From NCBI RefSeq assembly GCF_023074175.1, contig NZ_JADPKS010000176.1, positions 34,470 through 98,469 of the forward strand: 64,000 nt of DNA. The letters run 5' to 3'. Numbering within the stretch: position 1 is the first letter of the stretch; each line of letters opens with the position of its first letter. Positions 17,060 through 26,139 of the stretch are shown here, one piece after another. This DNA comes from Bradyrhizobium sp. 139. Lineage in GTDB: Bacteria; Pseudomonadota; Alphaproteobacteria; Rhizobiales; Xanthobacteraceae. The position numbers were made by a program, and so were the translations under genes. The notes below the pieces were generated by a model. The model did no database searches, was not told where the DNA came from, and saw only the letters and a list, made by a program, of their open reading frames with translations.

Positions 17060-18064
17060 ATGTCATTAGCCGATAGCAAAACGGTCGAAGCGCGCTGCGT
17101 CCGCCTCAATGCCAAGGCCGATAATGCTGCGGCGGTTGCGCCGCTGGTCGAGCGTCATCTGCTCACGCGCGGTCCGAATGATCTCCTGATCGAGATGAAG
17201 GCTGCGGCCGTCAACCCGTCCGACGTCAAGGCTGCGATCGGGCTGATGCCCTATTCCGTCTTCCCGCGCACGCCCGGTCGCGATTACGCCGGCGTGGTAA
17301 TTGACGGGCCTGCCGATACGATCGGCCGCAAGGTGTTCGGCTCATCCGGCGATCTCGGCATCCGCCGCGACGGCACGCACGCAACGCATCTCGTCGTTGA
17401 GGCCGATGCCGTGGTGGAGAAGCCGGAGACGGTGTCCTGGGAGGAGGCAGCCGGCATCGGCGTCCCCTTCGTGACCGCGATGGAAGGCTTTCGCCGCGCC
17501 GGCATTCCAAAGCTTGTCGAAACGGTGCTGGTGTTCGGCGTCAACGGCAAGGTCGGGCAGGCCGCCGTGCAGATTGCGACGTGGCAGGGCGCGCGCGTCA
17601 TCGGCGTGGTGCGCAAGCCGGAAGCCTACGAAGGTCACGCCAACGCACCCATCGAGGTGATCGACGCCTCCTCAGCCGATGTCGCCACGCGCGTGCGCGA
17701 GGCGACCGGCGGCAAGGGCGCCGACATCGTCTTCAATACCGTCGGCGATCCCTATTTCCAGGCCGCGCACAAGTCGCTCGCATTGCGCGGCCGCCAGATC
17801 CTGATCGCCGCGATCGATCGCATCGTGCAGTTCAACATCCTCGAATTCTACCGCGGGCAGCACACCTATGTCGGCATCGACACCCTAGGGCTCTCCTCGG
17901 CCGCAACAGGCGCGGTGCTGCGAGATCTCGGCCCGGGCTTTGCGAGCGGGCACCTGAAGCCATTCCCGATCAATGCGAATGCCGTCTATCCGCTGGAGCG
18001 CGCCAAAGAAGCCTATGTCGCCGTCGCCGGTTCGTCTCGTGACCGCGTGATCCTGCGGCCGTGA
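17060..18064 (+). CDS. MDR-superfamily zinc-independent NAD(P)-dependent oxidoreductase (quinone reductase-like)
   Basis: The 334-residue protein has the MDR catalytic domain (MKAAAVNPSDVKAAIG; TPGRDYAGVVIDGP) and a cofactor-binding strand VFGVNGKVGQAAVQIATWQG, with GKGADIVFNTVGDPYF later on. The structural-zinc cysteines of alcohol dehydrogenases are absent, so a quinone/enoyl reductase type is likely. An in-frame GTG at 17048 is an alternative start. It follows paaK after about 50 bases and could ride on the same transcript, but is not a known paa gene. Confidence 0.82.
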   Translation: MSLADSKTVEARCVRLNAKADNAAAVAPLVERHLLTRGPNDLLIEMKAAAVNPSDVKAAIGLMPYSVFPRTPGRDYAGVVIDGPADTIGRKVFGSSGDLGIRRDGTHATHLVVEADAVVEKPETVSWEEAAGIGVPFVTAMEGFRRAGIPKLVETVLVFGVNGKVGQAAVQIATWQGARVIGVVRKPEAYEGHANAPIEVIDASSADVATRVREATGGKGADIVFNTVGDPYFQAAHKSLALRGRQILIAAIDRIVQFNILEFYRGQHTYVGIDTLGLSSAATGAVLRDLGPGFASGHLKPFPINANAVYPLERAKEAYVAVAGSSRDRVILRP

Positions 18065-18101
18065 ACTTGACGGAGAGTGGCGGGAGACCTGAGAGCCATT
18101 G

Positions 18102-19157
18102 ATGGACACCACCCAACTCGTCATCCTCGCCGGCCTCGTCATTGGCCTGGTTTACGGCGCTATCGGCCTGCTCAGCGGTTTTTGCCTGATGAGCAGCATG
18201 CGCGGCTGGCTGGCCGAGGGGGACGGACGGCTGGTGCGGACTTACGCGCTGGCGATTGCGGTCGCGATCGCCGCCAGTCAGTTTCTTGCCGGCAACGGCA
18301 TGGTCGATCTCGGCAAGTCGATCTACCTGCAACAATCTTTCTCGGCACCGGTGCTGTTCCTCGGTGGGCTGCTGTTCGGCTACGGCATGGTGCTGTCGAA
18401 CGGCTGCGGTTCACGCGCCCTGGTGCTGCTCGGCCGCGGCAATCTACGCTCCTTCGTCGTCGTGATCGTGCTCGCCATCGCGGCGCAGATGACGCTCAAG
18501 GGCCTGATCGCGCCGGCGCGGATTGCATTGGTCCAGGCTTCGCAAACCACTGTGAGCCCGAATTCGCTACCGTCAATGCTGGCGACGCTCGGTTCCGGAG
18601 AAGCGGTCTCGCGCGCGCTGGCCGCTGCCATAATTGTCGTTGCGCTGACCCACTTTGCTTTCGCGCATCCGGAGTTTCGCCGCTCGCTGGGCCAGATTGC
18701 GACGGGCGTCATCGTCGGTCTTCTCGTCGCCGCTGGCTGGCTCGTCACCGGCTATCTCGGCGCCGACGATTTCAATCCTATCCCGGTGACGTCGCTCACC
18801 TTCATCGCGCCGATCGCGGATGCGCTGCAATACGCCATGCTCTCGACCGGGCTGACGCTCAACTTCGGCATCGCCACCGTTGCCGGGGTTTTCGCCGGCA
18901 GCCTTGTCACCGCGCTCGCGACGGGCCGCTTCCATTTCGAAGGTTATTCCTCGCCGCGTCACATGCTGCGTTCAGCCGGCGGCGCTGCGCTGATGGGGAT
19001 CGGCGGCGTGATGGCGTTCGGATGCTCCATCGGACAGGGGCTCACCGGCGTGTCGACGCTCGCGCTGGGCTCGTTCGTTGCACTCGCCGGCATCCTGCTC
19101 GGCACAGCAGCGGGCTTGCGCGGTGTACTGCGCGTTCAGCCGCTCGCGGTAGCCTGA
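18102..19157 (+). CDS. YeeE/YedE family membrane transporter (sulfur-compound transport type)
   Basis: A 351-residue integral membrane protein with about nine to ten hydrophobic segments. The family signatures are GLLSGFCLMSSMRG near the N-terminus, LLFGYGMVLSNGCGSRALVLLGRGNLRS in the middle and VMAFGCSIGQGLTGVSTL near the end. Each half carries a conserved cysteine (NGCGSR and FGCSIGQG), which in thiosulfate transporters of this family lines the pore. The ATG at 18102 is preferred to TTG three bases earlier; GGGAGACC and GAGAG lie upstream. Substrate may be thiosulfate or another sulfur species, by family only. Confidence 0.86.
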   Translation: MDTTQLVILAGLVIGLVYGAIGLLSGFCLMSSMRGWLAEGDGRLVRTYALAIAVAIAASQFLAGNGMVDLGKSIYLQQSFSAPVLFLGGLLFGYGMVLSNGCGSRALVLLGRGNLRSFVVVIVLAIAAQMTLKGLIAPARIALVQASQTTVSPNSLPSMLATLGSGEAVSRALAAAIIVVALTHFAFAHPEFRRSLGQIATGVIVGLLVAAGWLVTGYLGADDFNPIPVTSLTFIAPIADALQYAMLSTGLTLNFGIATVAGVFAGSLVTALATGRFHFEGYSSPRHMLRSAGGAALMGIGGVMAFGCSIGQGLTGVSTLALGSFVALAGILLGTAAGLRGVLRVQPLAVA

Positions 19158-20050
19158 CGGCGCAGCAGCCGGTCGCCCAGCGTTGCAAACCCAATGCCGG
19201 TGACGATCAGAGCGGCCGCGACGGCAAGACTTACGTCGATAGGTTCACCCAGCAGGATCGCAGCACTGGCGATGCCGACGAGCGGCGTTGCCGTGGTGCC
19301 GAGCGACGTCGTCAGCGCCGAGATGCTCTTGTTCACCATCGACATCGCCCAATAGGCCAGTGCCGTCCCGATCAGGCCAGAATACAGGAACAGCAGCAAG
19401 AGCCGCCACGACCATTCCACGTGCGGCAGGCCATCCGTGATTGTCGCGCTGACAGTCAGCACGATCGTTGCTACAAGGACCTGCCAGATCAGGAGCTGAA
19501 GCGGCGACGCAATCCAGCGGTGCGCGCGGATATAGATGATGTTCGCAGCCCAGGAGATCGCGGCAAGGATGACCATGCCGGCGCCAAGCACGACGTTGAC
19601 ATTGGTCCAGTCGATCGATGCCGGGTTCAGGATCACGGCAAGGCCGATCAGTCCGAGCAGCGCGCCGGCGAATTTTGGCGCGGTCAGTGTGTCCTTCGCC
19701 AGGAGGGGTGCGGCGATCGCGACCCAGAGTGGCGTGGTATAGCCGAGCACGACGCCCTTGCTCGCGGGCAGGAAGCGCAGACCGGCCGCGACAAGCGTCG
19801 AGAACAGCGTCATATGCAGCAGCGCGACGCTGAGGACCACCGGGATGTCGCGCCGTTCCGGGATCACCAGATTGTTGCTCAGCCCGAGGACCAGGAACAG
19901 GCCGACCAGCGCGATCCAGCTCCGGATCGCCGCAGTCCATAGCGGCGGGAGGAACTGCACGAGCTGCTTCGTCACCGACCAGTTCACACCCCAGGCCAGC
20001 ACGACGATGAGGAACAGGCCGACGGCGGCGCGGGGTGACAGGGCGTTCAT
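19136..20050 (-). CDS. EamA/DMT-superfamily transporter
   Basis: A 304-residue protein with about ten transmembrane helices arranged as two EamA repeats (FLIVVLAWGVNWSVTKQLV starts the first; AAISWAANIIYIRAHR starts the second). The start at 20050 is chosen because the segment upstream is polar and runs into the control region of the divergent MocR gene. Its C-terminus overlaps the end of the convergent YeeE/YedE gene by 22 bases. Small-metabolite export, often of amino acids, is the usual role, and pairing with a divergent MocR regulator is a common arrangement for such exporters. Confidence 0.88.
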   Translation of the reverse strand: MNALSPRAAVGLFLIVVLAWGVNWSVTKQLVQFLPPLWTAAIRSWIALVGLFLVLGLSNNLVIPERRDIPVVLSVALLHMTLFSTLVAAGLRFLPASKGVVLGYTTPLWVAIAAPLLAKDTLTAPKFAGALLGLIGLAVILNPASIDWTNVNVVLGAGMVILAAISWAANIIYIRAHRWIASPLQLLIWQVLVATIVLTVSATITDGLPHVEWSWRLLLLFLYSGLIGTALAYWAMSMVNKSISALTTSLGTTATPLVGIASAAILLGEPIDVSLAVAAALIVTGIGFATLGDRLLRRQATASG

Positions 20051-20096
20051 CTCGGAAGTCCTTGAAGCAGTCCAGGCCGGCGGATAGCATTCGGTT

Positions 20097-20147
20097 GGCA
20101 CCTGAAAAAGTGCCAGATCGGAAAGGAATAAGGTGCCAGTTTCGGAA
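20097..20147. promoter_or_regulatory. GTGCCA-box array between EamA exporter and MocR gene
   Basis: Three copies of the hexamer occur in the 82-base divergent gap: TGGCAC (inverted, 20097-20102), GTGCCA (20110-20115) and GTGCCA (20133-20138, overlapping the GTG start). The two direct copies belong to longer similar blocks, GTGCCAGATCGGAA and GTGCCAGTTTCGGAA, 23 bases apart. MocR-type regulators are known to bind such direct repeats and often repress their own gene. Confidence 0.5.
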
Positions 20148-21581
20148 GGCATGATCTTTGCCCTGATCGACCTGAAGCGGGCCGATGACGAGGGGCTGGC
20201 GGTTCAACTGACGAGCCAACTCAGAAACCTGATCGCGACCGGTCGCCTCGGTAAAGGCAGCGCGCTGCCGTCGAGCCGCCGGCTTGCGGGCGATCTCGGC
20301 GTCTCGCGCAACACCGTCACCTATGCGTTCGAGCAACTTGCCGCCGAGGGATATCTCGAGACGTCGAATGGTCGCCGTCCGGTCGTCGCAATCGATGGCG
20401 GCGAACGCATCGAAGCGGCGGGCGCCGTCGCACCGAGCGTCCGCTCCGGCAAGCCGCGGCTCTCGCCTTGGGCTTCGAAGCTCAGGCAGACGGACTGGCC
20501 GATGTCCTATCAGGCGCCGCTAAGACCGTTGCGTCCGGGGCATGGCGATTTCAGGGAGTTTCCGAACGAGATCTGGGCGCGCTGCCTGCGCCGCAGCGCG
20601 GTGCGCGCGGCCAAGCGCGAGCCCGGCCCGGTCAACCGGACGCGCCTGCGTGAGGCGCTGGCGCATTATCTGGCGACCAGCAGGGGCGTCCGCGCCACCG
20701 CAGACCAGATCATGATCCTGCCGAGCGCGCAGGCCGCGCTGACCTTGATTGCGTCTGTGCTCATCTCACCCGGCGATGAGGTCTGGGTCGAGGACCCCGG
20801 CTATCCCGGCGCTGCGGCCGCTTTCCGCGCGTCCGGCGCGCGCGTGACAGGTATGAAGCTGGACGAGCAGGGCATGCAGCGGATGCCGGGACTTGCCGCG
20901 CCTAAGCTCATCTTCATGACGCCATCGCACCAGCACCCGACCGGGCGGCTGATGTCGCTCGCGCGGCGCACCGAGTTTCTCGGCCTGAGCAGGCCAGGCG
21001 GGAGCTGGATCGTAGAAGACGATTACGACGGAGAATTCCATTATGACAGCCGGCCGGTGCCGGCCTTGCAGGGGCTCGATGCCCATGGCCGTGTGTTTTA
21101 TGTCGGAACGTTTTCGAAGGCGATGACGTCGGATATCCGGCTCGGCTATCTCGTCGCGCCATCAGTACTGGTCAGCACCCTCGAGATCGCACAGCGGCAC
21201 ATCGGGCTGATCGCCTCCAGCCACGTCCAGGAAGCGCTGGCCGAGTTCATCGGCGACGGGCATTTTCTCGCACATCTGCGCCGGATGCGCCGGCTCTACC
21301 ACGCGCGGCGCGATCACCTCGCAGAGGGACTGGAGCGCCATCTGGGCGATGTGCTCTCTACCGAAGTGCCCTCGGGCGGGATTCAGCTCGTCGCCCGCCT
21401 CAAGCGCGGACGCGCCGATCGAGCGGCAGTGAAACGGCTGGTCGAGGCTGGTGTTGAAACCCGGGCCTTGTCCAGCCTGGCGCTCGGCCGTCCACCCGAT
21501 CACGGCCTGCTGCTCGGCTTCGCGGCCTGGCGCGAGAATGAGATCAGCGCGGCGTTGCGGACGATGGCGTCGTGCTTCTAA
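20133..21581 (+). CDS. MocR-type (GntR/aminotransferase) PLP-dependent transcriptional regulator
   Basis: The 482-residue protein joins a GntR winged helix (LTSQLRNLIATGRLGKGSALPSSRRLAGDLGVSRNTVTYAFEQL) to a type I aminotransferase-like domain. The PLP-binding lysine is K329 in VGTFSKAMTSDIRLGYL; VEDPGYPGAAAAFR and IVEDDYDGEF are also typical. The start is GTG, behind GGAATAAG. It is divergent from the EamA exporter, which is its probable target, and the gap contains repeated GTGCCA boxes. The effector is probably an amine or amino acid that forms an aldimine with PLP. Confidence 0.9.
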   Translation: MPVSEGMIFALIDLKRADDEGLAVQLTSQLRNLIATGRLGKGSALPSSRRLAGDLGVSRNTVTYAFEQLAAEGYLETSNGRRPVVAIDGGERIEAAGAVAPSVRSGKPRLSPWASKLRQTDWPMSYQAPLRPLRPGHGDFREFPNEIWARCLRRSAVRAAKREPGPVNRTRLREALAHYLATSRGVRATADQIMILPSAQAALTLIASVLISPGDEVWVEDPGYPGAAAAFRASGARVTGMKLDEQGMQRMPGLAAPKLIFMTPSHQHPTGRLMSLARRTEFLGLSRPGGSWIVEDDYDGEFHYDSRPVPALQGLDAHGRVFYVGTFSKAMTSDIRLGYLVAPSVLVSTLEIAQRHIGLIASSHVQEALAEFIGDGHFLAHLRRMRRLYHARRDHLAEGLERHLGDVLSTEVPSGGIQLVARLKRGRADRAAVKRLVEAGVETRALSSLALGRPPDHGLLLGFAAWRENEISAALRTMASCF

Positions 21582-21591
21582 CCCAGGCGCG

Positions 21592-22815
21592 CTAGCCCAC
21601 GGCCTTGGTCACGATGCGGATCTCCGAGGTCAGCGTCCGGTGCACCGGGCATTTGTCGGCGATCTCCATCAATTTCTTGCGTTGCTCGGCATCGAGCGCG
21701 CCATCCATCGCGATGTCGCGCTCGATCTGGTCGAGCATCCCCTCGCGCGTCTCGCACTCCTCGCAATCCCTGGCGTAGATCTTGGAATGCTTCAGCGTGA
21801 CCGTGACGCGATCGAGCGGCAGCGACTTGCGATCGGCATAAAGGCGCATGGTCATGGAGGTGCAGGCGCCGAGGCCGGCGAGCAGGAAATCGTAAGGGCC
21901 GGGGCCGGCATCCTCGCCGCCGGCGGCGACCGGCTCGTCAGCTACCAGATGATGCGGCCCGGCGGTGACGATCTGGTCGAACTTGCTCTTGCGAGTTTCT
22001 TGCACCACGACCTTGCGCGGCAGCTCGGCGAGATCCATCGCTTTCGCAGGTTTTGCGGAATCGACGTATCGGCTCGCCCAGGCGGCGATCACGTCTGCCG
22101 CATAGAGCGCATCGGCCGGCTTGGTCAGGAGATGATCGGTGTGGTCGAGCGAGACGAAGCTCTTGGAATGCTTCGCCGCAACGAAGATCTTCGTCGCGTT
22201 GTCGATGCCGACGGTATCGTCGACTGGCGAGTGCATCACCAGTAGCGCCTTGTGCAGGCCGGTGACGTCCTGCATCAGCTCGTGCTCGGCGACGTCGTCA
22301 AGGAATTCGCGCTTGATCCGGAACGGGCGTCCCGCGAGCGAGACTTCGACCTCGCCCCGTGCGCGGATGTTGTCGACATGCTCCTTGAACAGACCGGTGA
22401 CGTGCGCGGGATCGGATGGTGCTGCAACAGTCGCGACCGCTTTGGCCTCCGGGATTTCCCCTGCTGCCGCGAGGATCGCTGCGCCGCCGAGGCTGTGACC
22501 GATCAGGATCGACGGAGCCTTGCGGGTCGCGCGCAGATGATCGGCTGCGCGTACGAGGTCGGCGACGTTGGAGGAGAAAGTCGAATTCGCAAAGTCGCCT
22601 TCGCTGGAGCCGAGCCCGGTGAAGTCGAAGCGCAGCACCGCGACGCCTTTGGCTGCGAGCGCGACCGAGATGCGCTTTGCGGCTAGGGTGTCCTTACCGC
22701 AGGTGAAGCAGTGCGCGAACAGCGCGTAGGCCGTGGGCTCGCCATCCGGCAGCTCCAGCGCGGCCGCTAGCTGATGACCGCCTTCGCCCGTGAATTGAAA
22801 GCGTTCCGTCGGCAT
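21592..22815 (-). CDS. alpha/beta hydrolase-OsmC fusion protein
   Basis: The 407-residue protein combines two folds. Residues 1-255 form an alpha/beta hydrolase with GHSLGG (Ser108), acid at MHSPVDDTVG (about 200) and DHTDHLL for the histidine (about 225). Residues 265-407 form an OsmC/Ohr domain with Cys318 in GLGACTSMTM and Cys389 in DKCPVHRTL, the spacing expected of the peroxide-reactive pair. OsmC/Ohr enzymes reduce organic hydroperoxides. The gene is last in a minus-strand series with the molybdopterin oxidoreductase, 24 bases behind it. The fused hydrolase might release or hydrolyse the substrate handled by the OsmC part; this is inference. Confidence 0.9.
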   Translation of the reverse strand: MPTERFQFTGEGGHQLAAALELPDGEPTAYALFAHCFTCGKDTLAAKRISVALAAKGVAVLRFDFTGLGSSEGDFANSTFSSNVADLVRAADHLRATRKAPSILIGHSLGGAAILAAAGEIPEAKAVATVAAPSDPAHVTGLFKEHVDNIRARGEVEVSLAGRPFRIKREFLDDVAEHELMQDVTGLHKALLVMHSPVDDTVGIDNATKIFVAAKHSKSFVSLDHTDHLLTKPADALYAADVIAAWASRYVDSAKPAKAMDLAELPRKVVVQETRKSKFDQIVTAGPHHLVADEPVAAGGEDAGPGPYDFLLAGLGACTSMTMRLYADRKSLPLDRVTVTLKHSKIYARDCEECETREGMLDQIERDIAMDGALDAEQRKKLMEIADKCPVHRTLTSEIRIVTKAVG

Positions 22816-22839
22816 GAGGGTCCCCCGTCCTTGATTGAC

Positions 22840-23502
22840 CTAATCGCCTGAACAACGCTGCTCGGCCCAGGGATCGCCGCGGTTATGATAGCCGCGGACT
22901 TCCCAGAATCCCGCAGCGTCGTCGGTCAGGAATTCGATCGCCTGGAGCCATTTGGCGCTCTTCCAGAAATACAGATGCGGCACGACGAGCCGTACCGGGC
23001 CGCCGTGCTCTTCGGTCAGCGGCTGGCCCGACCAGCTATGGGCGAGCAGCGCGTCTTCGGCGGCAAAGTCTTCCAGCGTTAGGTTGGTGGTGTAGCCGTC
23101 AAAGGAATGCAGCACCACAAAGCGCACCTCCTCGCGCGGCCGGCAGGCCGCCAGCAATTCGCGGGTCGCAAGCCCTTCCCACTCATTGTCATAGCGCGAC
23201 CAAGTCGTCACGCAGTGGATGTCGGAAGTGAACTGCGCCTGCTTCTGTGCGGTGAACTCGGCGAAGGTCCAGAACACGGGATTTTCGATCGCACCGTAGA
23301 CGTCGAGCCGCCAGCGCTCGCGCGAAACCGGCGGCACGACCCCGAGATCGAGCACCGGCCAGTCCTTGGTGAGGTGCTGGCCGGGCGGCAGGCGCTGGTC
23401 CTCCGGACGCGTGATCTTGCCCGTGAGAAAGCGGCCTTCGCGCGCCCATTTCTTCTTGGTGCGCGTCAGCTTGCTGTCGGGCGGCTCGATGTCGTCGGCC
23501 AT
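22840..23502 (-). CDS. sulfite-oxidase-like molybdopterin-dependent oxidoreductase
   Basis: The 220-residue protein matches the core molybdopterin-binding domain of the sulfite oxidase superfamily: WRLDVYGAIENPVFWTFAEF, then SDIHCVTTWSRYDNEW with Cys97 as the presumed molybdenum ligand, and GGPVRLVVPHLYFWKSAKWLQ. It has no signal peptide and no heme or dimerisation domain, so it looks like a small cytosolic MsrP/YedY relative. The physiological substrate is unknown. It starts only 3 bases after the transporter stop and 24 bases before the hydrolase-OsmC gene, so all three are likely one transcript. Confidence 0.85.
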   Translation of the reverse strand: MADDIEPPDSKLTRTKKKWAREGRFLTGKITRPEDQRLPPGQHLTKDWPVLDLGVVPPVSRERWRLDVYGAIENPVFWTFAEFTAQKQAQFTSDIHCVTTWSRYDNEWEGLATRELLAACRPREEVRFVVLHSFDGYTTNLTLEDFAAEDALLAHSWSGQPLTEEHGGPVRLVVPHLYFWKSAKWLQAIEFLTDDAAGFWEVRGYHNRGDPWAEQRCSGD

Positions 23503-23505
23503 GAG

Positions 23506-24828
23506 CTACTCGTGGCGATGCATTGCGGATGCGTGTTTGGTGTCGCGCATGCTGGAATAGATGATCAGCGACAGACAGATGACGCCGGCGAGATAGTAAT
23601 AGAACCACTCCTCATGCCCGATGCTCTTGAAATAGAGTGCGATCGCCGGTGCCGTACCGCCGAAGATAGAGACCGTGATGGCATAGGGCAGACCGACGCC
23701 GAGGGCGCGGACATTGGTCGGGAACAGCTCGGCCTTCACCACGGCATTGATCGAGGTATAGCCGGCGACGAACAGCCAGGCCGCACAGATCAGGACGAAC
23801 GCCATGAAAGGCGATTTGGTCTCCTTTAGCGTCATCAGCAGCGGCACGGTTGCGAGCGTGCCGGCGACGCCGAAGAAGATCAGCAGCGGCTTGCGCCCGA
23901 TCCTGTCGGAGATGGCGCCATAGATCGGTTGCAGGATGGTCGCGAAGATCAGCGTGCCGAAGATCACGAAGGTGGTCTGGTCCTCGGTCAGCCCGACGGA
24001 GAGTTTTACGAAAGTCTGCATGTAGGTGGTGAAGGTGTAGAACGCCGCGGTGCCGCCGGCAGTGAGGCCGATCACCAGCAGCAGCTCTCGCGGATAGCGC
24101 AAGAGGTTGGTGATCGAGCCGGTCGGCTTCACCACCTTCCTGGCTTCCTCGAAGGCTTCGGTCTCATGCAGGCCGCGCCGCATCACAGCGGCAAAGATCG
24201 CCAGCATGGCGCCGATCGCGAACGGGATGCGCCAGCCCCAGGCCCTGAGTTCCTCCGGCGTAAGGAAGACCTTTTGCAGAAGCAGCAGCACGATGATGGC
24301 GGTGAGTTGGCCGCCGATCAACGTGACGTATTGAAAGCTTGAATAAAAGCCGCGGTGCTTGGGATCGGCGACCTCGCTCAAATAGGTGGCGCTGGCGCCG
24401 TATTCGCCGCCGAGGCTTAGACCCTCGATCACGCGGGCGAGCGCCAGAATCACCGGAGCGGCGAAGCCGATCGTCGCATAAGTCGGCGTCAGCGCGATGA
24501 TCAGCGAGCCGAAGCACATGAAGACCACCGACAGCGTCAGCGAAATACGCCGTCCGTAGTGATCGGCGATATAGCCGAACAACCAGCCGCCCAGCGGGCG
24601 CATCAGGAAGGTCGCCGCGAACACGACGGCGACGTTCAATTGCTGCACGACCGGGTCGTTGCCGGGGAAGAAGGCCGGGGCGAAATAGAGCGCAAACGCC
24701 GTGTAAGCGTAGAAATCGTACCACTCGACGAGATTGCCGATGGAGCCGATAAAGATCGCTTTGATCCGCCGCTCGGCGTCGGCGACGTCGAAATGCTCGG
24801 AGGCCGGTTGGGTTGCTTGCTCTGTCAC
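23506..24828 (-). CDS. MFS transporter, metabolite:H+ symporter (MHS) type
   Basis: A 440-residue, 12-helix transporter. It has the MFS signatures RPLGGWLFGYIADHYGRR between helices 2 and 3 and GGEYGASATYLSEVA in helix 5, and the matching YGAISDRIGRKPLL in the second half. These match the MHS family, whose members import organic acids such as 2-oxoglutarate, citrate, shikimate or betaine with protons. Placement 33 bases after a P450 gene suggests it brings in the substrate, or a precursor, used by the P450. Confidence 0.9.
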   Translation of the reverse strand: MTEQATQPASEHFDVADAERRIKAIFIGSIGNLVEWYDFYAYTAFALYFAPAFFPGNDPVVQQLNVAVVFAATFLMRPLGGWLFGYIADHYGRRISLTLSVVFMCFGSLIIALTPTYATIGFAAPVILALARVIEGLSLGGEYGASATYLSEVADPKHRGFYSSFQYVTLIGGQLTAIIVLLLLQKVFLTPEELRAWGWRIPFAIGAMLAIFAAVMRRGLHETEAFEEARKVVKPTGSITNLLRYPRELLLVIGLTAGGTAAFYTFTTYMQTFVKLSVGLTEDQTTFVIFGTLIFATILQPIYGAISDRIGRKPLLIFFGVAGTLATVPLLMTLKETKSPFMAFVLICAAWLFVAGYTSINAVVKAELFPTNVRALGVGLPYAITVSIFGGTAPAIALYFKSIGHEEWFYYYLAGVICLSLIIYSSMRDTKHASAMHRHE

Positions 24829-24861
24829 GTCCGGCCTCTCACTCCGCTGGTTTTGGGAGGC

Positions 24862-26082
24862 CTACATCGCCTTTCCAAACAGAAATGGCAACTGGCGCGG
24901 GCCCCTCACGGTTCCCTGGGACCAGGTCACGGTACCTGCCGGATCGAGCCGGAAGTCTGGAATCCGCTTCAGCCATTCCTCCAGCGCGACCTGCATCTCC
25001 ATCCGCGCAAGGTTGGAGCCGACGCAGCGATGGATGCCGAGGCCGAAGGCGGCATGGCGGTTCTCCCGGCGGTCGATCACCACCTTGTCAGCGTCCGGAA
25101 ACATCTTGGGGTCGCGGTTGGCCGCTGGGAAGGACAGCAGCACCATGTTGCCCGGCTTCACCGGGCAGCCCGAGATCGTGGTCTCGCCGACCACCTCCCG
25201 CGCCATCGTTACCGGCGAATAGGCGCGCAGCAGCTCCTCTACAGCAGTCGGGATCAGCGCCGGCTCGGCGATCAGGCGCTCGCGGTCGGCGGGCGTCCGG
25301 GCGAGGTGCCAGAGCGAGGAGCCGATCGCGCTCCAGGTGGTGTCGATGCCGGCGATCAGCAGCAGACGTAGCGATCCCAGAACGTGTGAGTCCTCGAGCG
25401 GATTACCCTCCTTGTCCCTGGCGTTCATCAGGTAGGAGATGAGGTCGTTGGTCGGCTTGTTCTTGCGCTCCTCGATATGGGCGCTGAAATAGGCGCTCAT
25501 CTCCTGCACGGCCTGGAGCAGCTTGCTCTCGTCCTTGATGCCGAGCTCCAGGATCATGTGGATCCAGTTGATGAACAGATCGCTGTCGCTCTCGGGAATT
25601 CCGAGCATGTGGGCGATGGCCTGAACGGGGATATATTTGCTGTAGCGCGCTGCGGCGTCGACCTTGCCATCGGCGATGAACCCATCGATCAGCTCATTGC
25701 AGATCGCACGCATCCGCGGCTCCAGCTTCTTCATCGCATCCGGCGTGAACGGCGGCAGCAGCAATTGCTTGGCCGGCTTGTGCACGGGCGGGTCGGAGGT
25801 GATCGGCGGAGCGGCGTTCCTGGCGACCTCGGGCCTGACGTCACGGACGATGATGCGGCGCGAGGAGAAATGCTCGGTGTCGTTGGCGATCTCGCGCACC
25901 GCCTCGTAGGTCGTCGGCATGTAGCAGCCGAGAAAACGCTCGGTATGCACGACCGGGCTCGAGGCGCGCAGCTCCTCCCAGATCGGGAAAGGATCGTCCG
26001 TCCATTGCGGATCGGTGTGGTCGAAATCATGGACCCAGTCGGTCACGGGCGGATGGGCGGCGGGCTGGCTTACGTCGGACAT
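24862..26082 (-). CDS. cytochrome P450 (bacterial class I type)
   Basis: The start at 26082 is taken because GAGGGA lies six bases upstream; an ATG 12 codons earlier is possible but weaker. The 406-residue protein has I-helix AGIDTT at 244-249, ExxR as E283/R286 and heme loop AFGLGIHRCVG with Cys353. It is a stand-alone soluble P450 needing an external ferredoxin, and a 3Fe-4S-type ferredoxin gene lies 57 bases upstream on the same strand. No ferredoxin reductase gene is present nearby. It resembles P450s that oxidise terpenes, steroids or small aromatics; the substrate cannot be named from sequence. Confidence 0.93.
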   Translation of the reverse strand: MSDVSQPAAHPPVTDWVHDFDHTDPQWTDDPFPIWEELRASSPVVHTERFLGCYMPTTYEAVREIANDTEHFSSRRIIVRDVRPEVARNAAPPITSDPPVHKPAKQLLLPPFTPDAMKKLEPRMRAICNELIDGFIADGKVDAAARYSKYIPVQAIAHMLGIPESDSDLFINWIHMILELGIKDESKLLQAVQEMSAYFSAHIEERKNKPTNDLISYLMNARDKEGNPLEDSHVLGSLRLLLIAGIDTTWSAIGSSLWHLARTPADRERLIAEPALIPTAVEELLRAYSPVTMAREVVGETTISGCPVKPGNMVLLSFPAANRDPKMFPDADKVVIDRRENRHAAFGLGIHRCVGSNLARMEMQVALEEWLKRIPDFRLDPAGTVTWSQGTVRGPRQLPFLFGKAM

Positions 26083-26139
26083 CTCGAGTCCCTCGGGGTT
26101 CGTGGTCGCTGAAGACACGCGAGCGGGGCGGAGAGCGCG

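Noticed and set aside
18077..19942. Plus-strand frame spanning the YeeE/YedE gene and the antisense of the EamA gene
   Set aside because: It crosses two real genes on opposite strands and has no domain; the frame is open only because of GC bias.
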